Below the pieces are notes generated by a model. The model searched no databases, was not told the DNA's origin, and worked only from the letters and a program-made list of their open reading frames with translations. This document shows, in pieces, positions 10,192 to 17,868 of a stretch of 64,000 nucleotides of DNA (its first letter is position 1; each line of letters starts with the position of its first letter). Origin of the DNA: Brachybacterium sacelli (lineage in GTDB: Bacteria > Actinomycetota > Actinomycetes > Actinomycetales > Dermabacteraceae); NCBI RefSeq assembly GCF_017876545.1, contig NZ_JAGIOD010000002.1, forward strand, positions 434,001 through 498,000, given 5' to 3'. The position numbers were made by a program, and so were the translations under genes.

Positions 10192-10440
10192 GGGAGGGCC
10201 ACGAGCCCAGACTTCATGTACCTGCTTAAGCGCGACGATGGCGGGCTCCCGCGTAACCACATCATCGAAACCAAGGACGTCAAGAAGCGCTCCGACCTGC
10301 GAGAGAGCGAGAAACTCAAAACGACGGCAGAACGACGGTGCTTCAGGTCGATGAGCTCGGAGGGTATTGAAGTGACGTTCCGTGAGCAGGTTCAGCGGGA
10401 TGACATCGCGGCGTTGATCAAGCGGGTCTTGGCAGGCTGA
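10192..10440 (+). pseudogene. C-terminal fragment of a second type III Res subunit
   Basis: An open stretch of about 82 codons, cut off by a stop at 10189 on its left. It reads SPDFMYLLKR, then IIETKDVKKRSDL, and ends IAALIKRVLAG. The PD...ETK pattern is the PD-(D/E)xK nuclease core at the C-terminus of a different type III Res lineage; it is not a copy of the intact res just upstream. The N-terminal helicase domains are missing. It sits 27 bases after the intact res, so the two R-M systems may have recombined or one replaced the other. Confidence 0.65.
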
Positions 10441-10512
10441 TCGGTCGGCCTGGGAATGTTCGCGCGTAAAGCGAAGGTTGTCTCACGTGGCTTCTCAAGC
10501 CGTGGACCCTGT

Positions 10513-10938
10513 CTAGACAGTTGGGGCACTCGTGGCTTGGTCGGGGGTCCAGCTCGAGTTCGAGTTTTCTGCCGCGATCTCTTTCGCTCGGTGGTAGAGG
10601 GCGCTCGCGTATGTGTCGACCGTTGCCGTCCATGCATGCTGGATGATATCTCGGACATCCGTAGTCTCGCCGCCCTCCGGCGACGTAAACGTCAAGACAC
10701 GCTTGAAATCATTGTCGGCGTCGATGTTCGTATCGATGTTAGGCAGCCGGCCATCGAGTTGAAGAGCGTTGAGTAGTTTTTTGAATTCGGAGTCAATCCA
10801 CATTTCCCACAGTGACGCTGACTCTGTGAACCGGGCGCGGTCGGTCTCGACGAATTCTTGAACGAGCCTCTTAAGCTCGGGGTGGAGTCGGCTTGCGTGC
10901 TCGGCAAGGTCGGGGAAGCTGAGCGTCAGCTGCGGCAT
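10513..10938 (-). CDS. Hypothetical protein, R-M/recombinase interval
   Basis: 141 aa if started at the second Met (ATG 10938), which has AGGAGA at the right distance; an ATG 18 bases upstream has no ribosome site. Acidic, soluble, mostly helical by eye (LAEHASRLHPELKRLVQEFVETD). No membrane segment, signal peptide or known motif is recognised. Transcribed against the R-M genes and divergent from the serine recombinase. Its function is unknown. Confidence 0.5.
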   Translation of the reverse strand: MPQLTLSFPDLAEHASRLHPELKRLVQEFVETDRARFTESASLWEMWIDSEFKKLLNALQLDGRLPNIDTNIDADNDFKRVLTFTSPEGGETTDVRDIIQHAWTATVDTYASALYHRAKEIAAENSNSSWTPDQATSAPTV

Positions 10939-11056
10939 GGTTGTCTCCTGGGGCATCTTGTGCGTTTGGTCGGCTAATGCAACTCTACCATTATGCAGAG
11001 TGATGGGGACAGTATCAGTTGCGTACGGAGCTTACGGCATGAGGTAGTCTGGGTAC

Positions 11057-12613
11057 ATGAACGAGCGTTCCAGTGCACTACGCAAGGCAGCCATCTACCT
11101 CCGCATCTCGCAGGACCGCGAGATGGACGGTCTCGCCATCGACCGCCAGCGCGAGGACTGCGAGAATCTCGCCCGGTTCCGGCGCTGGGAGGTCGTCGAG
11201 ACCTACGTGGACCAGTCGAAGAGCGCCACCGACCGGACCGCGATCCGCCCGGACTATGACCGCATGGTCGCCGACTACCAGCTCGGGCGCTTTGACGCCA
11301 TCATCTGCTACGACCTCGACAGGCTCACCCGACAGCCCCGGCAGCTGGAGGACTGGATCGACGCCGCCGAGCTGCGAGGTCTCGCCCTCGTCACAGCCAA
11401 CGGCGACGCGGACCTCTCCACCGACGGCGGTCGCATGTACGCACGCATCAAAGCCGCAGTGGCGCGCGCCGAGATGGAGCGCAAGAGCGCCCGTCAGTCC
11501 GCGGCACAGCGGCAGCGCGCCATGCAGGGGCGTGCCCCGAAGGGCATGCGCCCTCTCGGCTATGCCGTCGACGGCGAGGTGATCCACGACGAAGCCGAGG
11601 CCGTGAAGGCGATCTACGACCTGTTCACCAGGATCGAACGTCCAGAGTCTCTGCGCTCGCTTGCCCGGGCGCTAAGTGGCACTGAGAAGATCGAAGGGCT
11701 CTCTCCTATTCCCAAGCACACGCACACGGTGAGCGTCGAGCGCGCCGCCGCCCGCGAGAACCAGGGCCTCCACCCTCGACCGATCGTCGAAGACGGTCCG
11801 TGGTCCCCTTCGACCGTGCTCGGCATCCTGCGCAACCCGCGTTATGCGGCGCTGAGCACTTACACGCCGAAGTTCGCCCAGGCCGACGGGAAGCGTCGCC
11901 GGATGTGGAAGGCGCAGATCCTCCGCGATGACGCTGGAGAGCCGATCCGGGGCCAGTGGGAGCCTATCGTCGATGATGAAACCTGGTGGAAGGTCCAGGA
12001 GATTCTCGACGACAAGAAGCGCGTGACCAACACCAGCGGTGCAACCAAACGCAAGCGCCTCGGGAGTGGACTGTACCGCTGTGGCGTTGTCGTCTCTGTG
12101 GCTGGAGAAGTCTGCGGCAAGAAAGTCACAGGCGCGCCACGCGGGTACACGTGCCCAGGACACTTGGTCCGCTCTGGTCCTGCCATAGACGAGTACGTCA
12201 CGGAGGCAATCAGCGCCCGTCTCGCCAAGGATGACGCGGCGAAGAAGATCCTCAAGCCCAAGGACAGCTCACAGACCGAGGCCCTCGACGCTGCGATCAG
12301 CGACCAGCGAGCCAGGATCAGTCGGGCGCAGCACGACTACGACGAGGAGATCATCGAGGGGCGCGACCTCAAGCGCGTGCGCGACGCCGCCGAGGAGCGC
12401 ATACAGGAGCTGGAGGCCCAAAAGGCACTTCGGGGACGGGCCGGTGTGCTGCGACCAATCCTCGGCACCGATGACCCGCCGGGAGCGTTCAGAGACGCAT
12501 CGCTTGAGATCCGACGTCAAGTCATCGACGCGCTGGTTGCTGTCACGGTGTTCCCGCAGCCGAGAGGACGCAAAGGGTTCGATCCTGCATCGGTCGAGAT
12601 CGTGTCGAAGTAG
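11057..12613 (+). CDS. Large serine recombinase (site-specific integrase)
   Basis: 518 aa. Catalyses integration or excision through a 5'-phosphoserine intermediate. Resolvase domain (about residues 10-155) with the nucleophile S18 in YLRISQDR and the basic motif YDLDRLTRQPRQ. The recombinase domain follows (WSPSTVLGILRNPRY), then a Cys-rich zinc ribbon (YRCG, EVCGKK, YTCPGH around 340-370) and a coiled-coil motif (about 400-450) as in phage-type integrases. It is the only intact site-specific integrase in the window, so it is the obvious candidate for the ychF junctions. Unusually, it lies about 5.5 kb from the nearest junction rather than next to it. Confidence 0.92.
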   Translation: MNERSSALRKAAIYLRISQDREMDGLAIDRQREDCENLARFRRWEVVETYVDQSKSATDRTAIRPDYDRMVADYQLGRFDAIICYDLDRLTRQPRQLEDWIDAAELRGLALVTANGDADLSTDGGRMYARIKAAVARAEMERKSARQSAAQRQRAMQGRAPKGMRPLGYAVDGEVIHDEAEAVKAIYDLFTRIERPESLRSLARALSGTEKIEGLSPIPKHTHTVSVERAAARENQGLHPRPIVEDGPWSPSTVLGILRNPRYAALSTYTPKFAQADGKRRRMWKAQILRDDAGEPIRGQWEPIVDDETWWKVQEILDDKKRVTNTSGATKRKRLGSGLYRCGVVVSVAGEVCGKKVTGAPRGYTCPGHLVRSGPAIDEYVTEAISARLAKDDAAKKILKPKDSSQTEALDAAISDQRARISRAQHDYDEEIIEGRDLKRVRDAAEERIQELEAQKALRGRAGVLRPILGTDDPPGAFRDASLEIRRQVIDALVAVTVFPQPRGRKGFDPASVEIVSK

Positions 12614-12714
12614 GCCGCGGTCCGCGAAGCGGACCCGGGAGGTCTCCCGAGAGCGGCTGACGCGGCGTAAGCGCGTCATTTCACTAGAGCCTGACTGCCC
12701 AGTCGCGCCACCGC

Positions 12715-12734
12715 TCTCCTCAACACAGAGGAGA
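12715..12734 (+). promoter_or_regulatory. Hairpin covering the ardA ribosome binding site
   Basis: TCTCCTC (12715-12721), loop AACACA, GAGGAGA (12728-12734). The right arm is the Shine-Dalgarno sequence of the gene starting at 12740. The 7-bp stem would hide it, which suggests translational control or control through an upstream ribosome. Confidence 0.5.
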
Positions 12735-12739
12735 CCGCC

Positions 12740-13279
12740 ATGACAGCGACCATCAATACCACACCCCGGGTTTGGATCGGATGCCTCCAGTGCTACAACG
12801 AAGGCAATCTCGTTGGTGACTGGTACAGCGCATCTGAAGCAGACAAGATCACGACCTCGAAAGTGCACGAACGCGTGATCAACCCCGGCACCCATGAAGA
12901 ACTCTGGTGCCTCGATCACGAGAACCTGCCAATTACAGGGGAGTGCTCACCCTATGAGGCCGCGGAGCTGGCCCGTGCCATCGAGCAAGTTCCTGAAGGC
13001 GAGCTCCCAGCTCTTAATGCCTGGGTGCTATCGGGTGACTACATCGAAGATGGGGACGGGTTGCCGAGCATCAGCGACTTTGAAGAGCGTTACTGCGGAG
13101 AATGGTCATCATTCCGCGAGTATGCCGAGCAGCTTGCTGAAGACACAGGATTGCTCACCAACGTGCCCGAGGCAGTGGGCCGCTATTTCCACTGGGAGGC
13201 ATGGTCACGCGACCTCGCGTTCGACTACGTGGTGTTGGACGCAAGCCCGCACTGCGTCCACGTCTTCAGGAATCTGTGA
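12740..13279 (+). CDS. ardA: ArdA family antirestriction protein
   Basis: 179 aa, acidic. ArdA proteins mimic B-form DNA and block type I restriction enzymes, protecting an incoming element. Family signatures: VWIGCLQCYNEGNLVGDWY near the N-terminus, FEERYCGEWSSFREYAEQLAEDTG in the middle, YFHWEAWSRDLAFDYV near the C-terminus. The ribosome site GAGGAG lies inside a hairpin. It heads a run of small genes (12740-13703) with overlapping or nearly touching ends. ArdA is normal cargo of mobilizable and conjugative elements, and here shares the element with a type III R-M system, which ArdA is not expected to inhibit strongly. Confidence 0.9.
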   Translation: MTATINTTPRVWIGCLQCYNEGNLVGDWYSASEADKITTSKVHERVINPGTHEELWCLDHENLPITGECSPYEAAELARAIEQVPEGELPALNAWVLSGDYIEDGDGLPSISDFEERYCGEWSSFREYAEQLAEDTGLLTNVPEAVGRYFHWEAWSRDLAFDYVVLDASPHCVHVFRNL

Positions 13280-13461
13280 TGGCGGGCAACGATCTGAAGC
13301 TCTGCCTGTGTTTCGATTGCTCGCCACCTGCGTTCGCCGACCGCGCCTATGTCTTCGTGCCTGACCGAGGTCTCTGGCGCGTCCACACCTGCCACATCCA
13401 CGGCCCTGTTTCGGTGGCAGAGGTCGCCGTCAAGTCGGACGGTACCTGCGAGGAGGAGTAA
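13279..13461 (+). CDS. Small Cys-rich hypothetical protein
   Basis: 60 aa. Its ATG overlaps the ardA stop (TGATG), so it is probably translationally coupled. It has CLCFDC near the N-terminus and a CHIH pair, a possible small metal-binding fold. The C-terminus is acidic (DGTCEEE). No known family recognised. Its position in the ardA operon suggests an accessory role in element transfer; this is inference. Confidence 0.55.
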   Translation: MAGNDLKLCLCFDCSPPAFADRAYVFVPDRGLWRVHTCHIHGPVSVAEVAVKSDGTCEEE

Positions 13462-13463
13462 AG

Positions 13464-13703
13464 ATGTCCGCTGAAAGCAATGCCCGCGTCCACATCCATG
13501 CATTCCGGTGGTGGGTGGGCAATCCGGAGATGACACGTGCCGAAGCTGAATTGCGGGACCTCGCCGCTCTGCGTGACGCCGTTGCATACGAGATCGGAAT
13601 TCACGCGCACGAGGTCGCCACCTACGAAGGCATCTCCTGGGCAACTGTCGCTGATGCGCTCAGCATCAGCCCCGCCGCTGCCCGCCGCCGCTATGAGCGT
13701 TGA
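13464..13703 (+). CDS. Small protein with a sigma-like C-terminal helix-turn-helix
   Basis: 79 aa, 2 bases after the previous stop, with the GAGGAGGAG of the preceding gene as ribosome site. The C-terminal part ISWATVADALSISPAAARRRYER looks like the recognition helix pair of sigma-70 region 4 or a homeodomain-like HTH, so DNA binding is likely. Its end overlaps the end of the convergent XRE gene by 13 bases. Target and role unknown. Confidence 0.55.
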   Translation: MSAESNARVHIHAFRWWVGNPEMTRAEAELRDLAALRDAVAYEIGIHAHEVATYEGISWATVADALSISPAAARRRYER

Positions 13704-13936
13704 GGCGTGTTCGGGTCGTCAACACCGGCCGTTAGCATTGCCAGGTTGTCCACGCGGAGGGCCTCGGCAAGAGCGTCGATCGAGTCGAGCGTTAAGTTGC
13801 GTTCGCCTCGCTCGATGCCTGCCAGATAGCGCGGTGTCACATCGAGGTATTCGGCCAGCTTCTCTTGGGTGAGCCCTCTCGACACGCGCAGGGCGCGGAG
13901 GTTCCGGCCCAGGCGGTGTTTGAGGGATTCCTTCAC
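13691..13936 (-). CDS. XRE-family transcriptional regulator
   Basis: 81 aa, a single XRE/Cro helix-turn-helix (RLGRNLRALRVSRGLTQEKLAEYLDVTPRYLAGIERGERNLTLDSI). GTG start at 13936. Proteins of this size on mobile elements usually repress excision or transfer genes. Convergent with the ardA operon and divergent from the lipoprotein gene, so it may control the lipoprotein promoter region (13937-14045). Confidence 0.8.
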   Translation of the reverse strand: MKESLKHRLGRNLRALRVSRGLTQEKLAEYLDVTPRYLAGIERGERNLTLDSIDALAEALRVDNLAMLTAGVDDPNTPQRS

Positions 13937-14045
13937 CCTTCAAGCCTCAAAGAAGGAAGCGAAGAGTACCAGGTACTCATCACTTCCACTAGGATCAGTA
14001 GCGAGACCAGGACATGTACACAGAGAGGAACGCGCTTACCCGCGC

Positions 14046-14999
14046 ATGCGAATGATGATGAGAACACTGCACCGACCAGCGGCGACGATCGCCGCAGCGA
14101 TCCTCGGCCTCTCCCTTGTGGGATGCGCCTCCGACCCGGCGGAGACCCCGGACGACGAGACCGGCGGTGACTCAACTGCCAGCGTCTACGAGTTCCAGAC
14201 CAACGGTGTTGAGCCGTCGAGTGAAGTGACGGTCCGTGTTCCTGACGACCTCCGCGAGGTTATGGGAGCGGACGCCGGCGGCTTGGTCATTGACCAGATC
14301 GTCGTGACGGCACATGAACTTGAAGATGCTCAGTACTGCGCCGCCGATCTCTCCATGAACTACCTCGGGAACCAGCCACTAGACATGATTGCGGCAAACG
14401 ATAATCCTACCGACCGGGAGAGCGCGGTGCAGACCTTCATCAACAGAATTCCGAACAGCGGAGTCGATGACGAAGCATCCGTTATCGAATGGCTTGACAG
14501 CGCCATCGAAGCCGACATTGCGAATGGTTACAGCGAGAGTGACATCGCCGATTCTTTTGAAAAATTGTTCGGCACGCCTGCCGATCTGGAGAACGATACA
14601 TATCTCAGTCCATACCAGGACGGCGACACCGGCCAGGACGTCTTCGACCGCTACGTCGGCAGCGCATCCGACGAGCAGGCTCCGGGAACCACCATCGTTG
14701 CGGAGAGCCTCGGACTCGATGACGCCCATCCGCAGACCGACCTCGACGAGTCCGCGCCCGAATCAGGCACCTATGTCAGCGAGGACTACACGACTATCAC
14801 CGTAGTAGGCGACTGCGCTGCATCCGCGACCGACCCGGACAACGCAATCGCGATCGAGCTTCCCTCCGTTGATGCCGACGGGAAGAGCAGCGCTGCTGCG
14901 ACGGTGGAGTTTTCGGTGATGACGGACGGCACCATCGGTGTTGCAGGTGAAGTCAAGGGCTACATGCGCGACGCAAACGACAATTGGATCACCAACTGA
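14046..14999 (+). CDS. Lipoprotein of unknown function
   Basis: About 317 aa. Signal peptide of type II with lipobox LSLVGC (lipidated Cys at about residue 27), then an acidic linker (DPAETPDDETGGDST). The mature part contains a helical acidic stretch (ADIANGYSESDIADSFEKLFG). Start chosen at the first of a cluster of ATGs (14046, 14052, 14055, 14058); the clearest ribosome site (GAGGAA, 14024-14030) is a little far. Probably surface-exposed; lipoproteins on mobile elements sometimes act in surface or entry exclusion, but nothing here proves that. Followed by a strong terminator. Confidence 0.7.
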   Translation: MRMMMRTLHRPAATIAAAILGLSLVGCASDPAETPDDETGGDSTASVYEFQTNGVEPSSEVTVRVPDDLREVMGADAGGLVIDQIVVTAHELEDAQYCAADLSMNYLGNQPLDMIAANDNPTDRESAVQTFINRIPNSGVDDEASVIEWLDSAIEADIANGYSESDIADSFEKLFGTPADLENDTYLSPYQDGDTGQDVFDRYVGSASDEQAPGTTIVAESLGLDDAHPQTDLDESAPESGTYVSEDYTTITVVGDCAASATDPDNAIAIELPSVDADGKSSAAATVEFSVMTDGTIGVAGEVKGYMRDANDNWITN

Positions 15000-15032
15000 G
15001 GAGTACCAGGACGATATTTCAACCACGACACT

Positions 15033-15070
15033 GAATGCCCCGGGCGGCTATTGCCCGGGGCATTCGTTTT
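15033..15070 (+). terminator. Intrinsic terminator after the lipoprotein gene
   Basis: A perfect 13-bp stem, GAATGCCCCGGGC (15033-15045) with its complement at 15053-15065, 7-nt loop, then GTTTTTC. It separates the rightward lipoprotein gene from the leftward mob genes. Confidence 0.9.
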
Positions 15071-15081
15071 TCTCGTGTGGC

Positions 15082-16026
15082 TCACCACCCGCGATAGTTC
15101 TCGTAGAGCTTCTTCCCGCACCACCACACGGACAAGCCGAACAGCCCGCATCCAGTGAGGGTGCCGACGGCGATCAGCACTTTGGCCCACCAAGTAGTCG
15201 CGGTCGCGAATGAGTCCCACGCCCACGAAAACAGCGGACCAGCACCGATCATCTGAGTGACGCCACCGACGAGACCCCCGAAGATGATGAAGACCGCTGC
15301 GAAGGGCAGCAGCGCCAGGCACACTCGGCCCACCGTGGTCCAGGTCATCGCGGTCGAGAGCCGGTCGATACGACGCTCTGCGGCGTCCGCCGCCCGCTCC
15401 AACTTCTCTGCCCGGGAGGTCACGTTGTCGAGCTTCTCGGTGCTGATGTTCGCGACGCGGCGCTCGAAGCCCTCGACCACCTGCTCCACGCCGCGCACAG
15501 GAGCCTCAACGGCATGAGCGAGCCTCGCGTCGAGCACCTTCACCGCATGCTTGGTCAGTTTGTCGGTGTCGATGGTTACCTGCCCGCGCTTGCGTACGGC
15601 TTCGGCAAGGTCAGCCGAAGCCGAGGTCGTCGTCTCCAGCTCCGTGCGGACCGTCTTCAATACCGACAGTGCTTCCAGGTCCGACTTCTTCATCGACGAT
15701 CCGTTGCGCAGCTTCACGAGTGCGCTCTCGCTGAGCTGCTGAGCGACTGCGGCGAGAGTGCTTTCGATCTCGCTCAGCCTTGTCTTCGTGTCGTCGTCGA
15801 GCGATACCGTCGAGGGCTGCTCGGGCTGCTGCGAGGTCGACAGCTGACCCAGGCGCTTCGTCTGCTCCTCGTCCATCAGCTTGATATACGCGTTCTGCTC
15901 CGCGACGGCATTCGTCAGCTTCTCGATCTGCTGCCTGTCGGCGTCGTGCTCGGAGGTCAAGGCCTCCAGCATCCGAGTAACGCGATGCAGCTCGTCCTCC
16001 TGTCCCATCCGTTCCAGTGCTTCCAT
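15082..16026 (-). CDS. Mobilization accessory protein, coiled coil with two membrane helices
   Basis: 314 aa. ATG 16026 has a good ribosome site (AAAGGAAAG). The N-terminal two thirds is charged coiled coil (LTSEHDADRQQIEKLTNAVAEQN; KLERAADAAERRIDRLS). The C-terminal third has two membrane segments (VCLALLPFAAVFIIFGGLVGG; VLIAVGTLTGCGLFGLSVWW). This architecture fits the MbeB/MbeD or MobB type partners that help a relaxase at the membrane. Its first ~415 bases lie inside the relaxase gene in another frame, an arrangement also known from ColE1-type mobilization regions. Last gene of the leftward mob operon. Confidence 0.7.
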   Translation of the reverse strand: MEALERMGQEDELHRVTRMLEALTSEHDADRQQIEKLTNAVAEQNAYIKLMDEEQTKRLGQLSTSQQPEQPSTVSLDDDTKTRLSEIESTLAAVAQQLSESALVKLRNGSSMKKSDLEALSVLKTVRTELETTTSASADLAEAVRKRGQVTIDTDKLTKHAVKVLDARLAHAVEAPVRGVEQVVEGFERRVANISTEKLDNVTSRAEKLERAADAAERRIDRLSTAMTWTTVGRVCLALLPFAAVFIIFGGLVGGVTQMIGAGPLFSWAWDSFATATTWWAKVLIAVGTLTGCGLFGLSVWWCGKKLYENYRGW

Positions 16027-16855
16027 GCTTCTTTCCTTTCTGTGCGTGGTAGTCGAAGATCTGCTGCGCCCCCTCCGCAGTGAATTCGGTGGTGAGCCCG
16101 GAGGCCTTCTTGCGGCCGAGCTTCCCGTTGTCGTCGCGGCGCATCTTGTAGCTCCACCCGTCGCGGTTCGTGACCGCGAGAGCGACGCCGTGCTCGGCGA
16201 GCACCTGCTCGAAGGCATCCTGGTTGGCCGAACGAGAGTCGATGAGCGCGGCGAGCACTTTGTCGCCGAGCACCTGCTCGAACCCACCAGGTTTGAACGC
16301 CTCCCGGCGCAACTCCCAGTCCGGCTTCGGCTCCTCAGGATCAGGCAGCACCTGCAAACCCTCGTCCCGCATCAGTTCATCGTTGAGCTGGCGCAGACCG
16401 TGCTTCCACGCCGTGTACCGCTGAAGACTCCCGCCGGTCAGATCGTCGTGGTTGGTGACGAGGACGTGTGCATGCCCGTGCTTACCAGCCGAGTCGGCGT
16501 GGACGACCACCATGAAATCGGCGGAGTGCATCCTCTCCGCGAGTTCAACGGCCACATCCCGGATTCGATCGAGGTCCTCCTGTTTCGTAACGTCGAACTC
16601 GTCAGGGCTGAACGCGAGGACGTAGCTCTGAAGCTGGTTCTTCCGGCCATGCGCACCCGCGAGAGCTTGAGCGCGCTCGACGAACGCCAGCGGCGTCGCC
16701 GTGTTGTCGCCCGCGACACGGATAGCGAACGACCCCGCCCGAGTCCGAGGTTCTCCGGAGAGCAGCTTCACGCGTCCCTTGTACCCATGGCCGTACAGCA
16801 CGTAGGCGGCCGATCCTGCAGCATCCCGCGACGGGCGAACATTGATGGTGCTCAT
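15611..16855 (-). CDS. Relaxase (MobA/VirD2-like)
   Basis: 414 aa as the frame stands. Nicks one strand at oriT and pilots it into the recipient. The histidine metal site is visible as HADSAGKHGHAHVLVTN (about residues 119-135), with an N-terminal Tyr in SAAYVLYGHGYKG as candidate nucleophile. Residues beyond about 276 are encoded in DNA shared with the accessory gene starting at 16026 and look less ordered, so the functional part may end earlier. Overlaps mobC by 4 bases upstream. With MobC and an oriT this would make the element mobilizable by a helper. Confidence 0.82.
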   Translation of the reverse strand: MSTINVRPSRDAAGSAAYVLYGHGYKGRVKLLSGEPRTRAGSFAIRVAGDNTATPLAFVERAQALAGAHGRKNQLQSYVLAFSPDEFDVTKQEDLDRIRDVAVELAERMHSADFMVVVHADSAGKHGHAHVLVTNHDDLTGGSLQRYTAWKHGLRQLNDELMRDEGLQVLPDPEEPKPDWELRREAFKPGGFEQVLGDKVLAALIDSRSANQDAFEQVLAEHGVALAVTNRDGWSYKMRRDDNGKLGRKKASGLTTEFTAEGAQQIFDYHAQKGKKHGSTGTDGTGGRAASRYSDAGGLDLRARRRQAADREADECRRGAERVYQADGRGADEAPGSAVDLAAARAALDGIARRRHEDKAERDRKHSRRSRSAAQRERTREAAQRIVDEEVGPGSTVGIEDGPHGAGDDDLGFG

Positions 16856-17541
16856 GACGCCGTCCGATCCCCAAGTGCGGCCCGCACCTCGTCGACAGCA
16901 TCGCGCAAGGCGACCACGCGGTCAGCGTCGAGCACCGTCGCCTTGCCGGAGTTGATCGCGCGCATGCACTGGTTGAGGTTCGAGCCGACCCGGCGAAGCT
17001 CGGTCACCGCACGTCCGAGTTCGGGGGCAATGGTCGGCACCGCCCCCGACGTGAGCGCTGCCCGTTCGATCTTCTCGATGTTCGAGGAGCGGGCGTCGAG
17101 GGCGTCGAGGATGACGGCCCGTGCCCACGAGCTCGGCCGCACACCGAGGACACGAGCCCGCCGGAGAACCGCTTCGCGATCCTCCGCGGACAGGCGAACG
17201 TCGAGCTTCGCCCGACGGTTCCGACGCGGTGCGTCGGCAGGCCCTGCCGCTTCCGTATCCCCACGACCGGTGTTCACCTGGGAGTCGTGGGGATGCTCCA
17301 GCGTCAGTGCCTGGTCTTCCGTCCACCCTTCCGAACGAACTCGACCAGCGTTGCTTCGGGTGTCGAGTTCGTCCTCCAGGGCGTACGGAAGACTGCCAGC
17401 AGGGTTCTTGTCCGACATCTCGCTGACGCTCATGTCGCCCAAGAACCGCTGGCCTCCGTCCTCGGTCGCTGCGCTCCCTGCGGGCGGAGGTGCACCGGGA
17501 CGCTGGCGCAGGTCCCGGATCGGAGTCGTCAACCGTTCCAC
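16852..17541 (-). CDS. MobC-like relaxosome accessory protein
   Basis: 229 aa. The second half (from about residue 105) carries the MobC pattern: RRAKLDVRLSAEDREAVLRRARVLG, a ribbon-helix-helix-like start, and ELRRVGSNLNQCMRAIN, the hallmark of the family that opens oriT for the relaxase. The first ~100 residues are low complexity and acidic/polar, and the true start may lie inside. Overlaps the relaxase start (ATGA type) and the preceding small gene by 13 bases, so the block is one operon. Confidence 0.75.
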   Translation of the reverse strand: MERLTTPIRDLRQRPGAPPPAGSAATEDGGQRFLGDMSVSEMSDKNPAGSLPYALEDELDTRSNAGRVRSEGWTEDQALTLEHPHDSQVNTGRGDTEAAGPADAPRRNRRAKLDVRLSAEDREAVLRRARVLGVRPSSWARAVILDALDARSSNIEKIERAALTSGAVPTIAPELGRAVTELRRVGSNLNQCMRAINSGKATVLDADRVVALRDAVDEVRAALGDRTAS

Positions 17542-17852
17542 GGGGTCTCCTCCTCAGGCTCAGGATCGACGGCCTGCTCGCTCGGTCCGTCGACCACACC
17601 CTTCGAACGCGATGCCGCCTTCTTTGCACGCTTCGCGCGCTTCGAACGCTGAGTCCTGAGGTGATCAGCCGACAGCTGAGTGAGCCGTTCGTAGAGATCG
17701 CTGTGCTCCTCGCGGAGCAGCTCGACGACCCTGGCATCGACACGGCGCTGCTCTGCGGCAGCGGCGTGCTTGAGCTTCGCGATGCGGTCAGCCGCACGGC
17801 GACGCTCCTGCGCGATCAGCTCGTCGATGTTGGTTGAGATCTGGTTAGTCAT
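17529..17852 (-). CDS. Small coiled-coil protein of the mob operon
   Basis: 107 aa, highly charged. One long helix by eye (IDELIAQERRRAADRIAKLKHAAAAEQRR), then a basic stretch (KRAKRAKKAASRSKG), then an acidic tail. Good ribosome site (AAAGGAAC) before ATG 17852. Lies between rep and mobC with overlaps, so co-transcribed. No family recognised; the basic stretch may bind DNA. Confidence 0.6.
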   Translation of the reverse strand: MTNQISTNIDELIAQERRRAADRIAKLKHAAAAEQRRVDARVVELLREEHSDLYERLTQLSADHLRTQRSKRAKRAKKAASRSKGVVDGPSEQAVDPEPEEETPWNG

Positions 17853-17868
17853 GGTCAGTTCCTTTCAG

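Noticed and set aside
15082..16287. Longer form of the mob accessory protein starting near 16287
   Set aside because: The added residues are a shadow of the relaxase; ATG 16026 has a clear ribosome site and starts the coiled coil.
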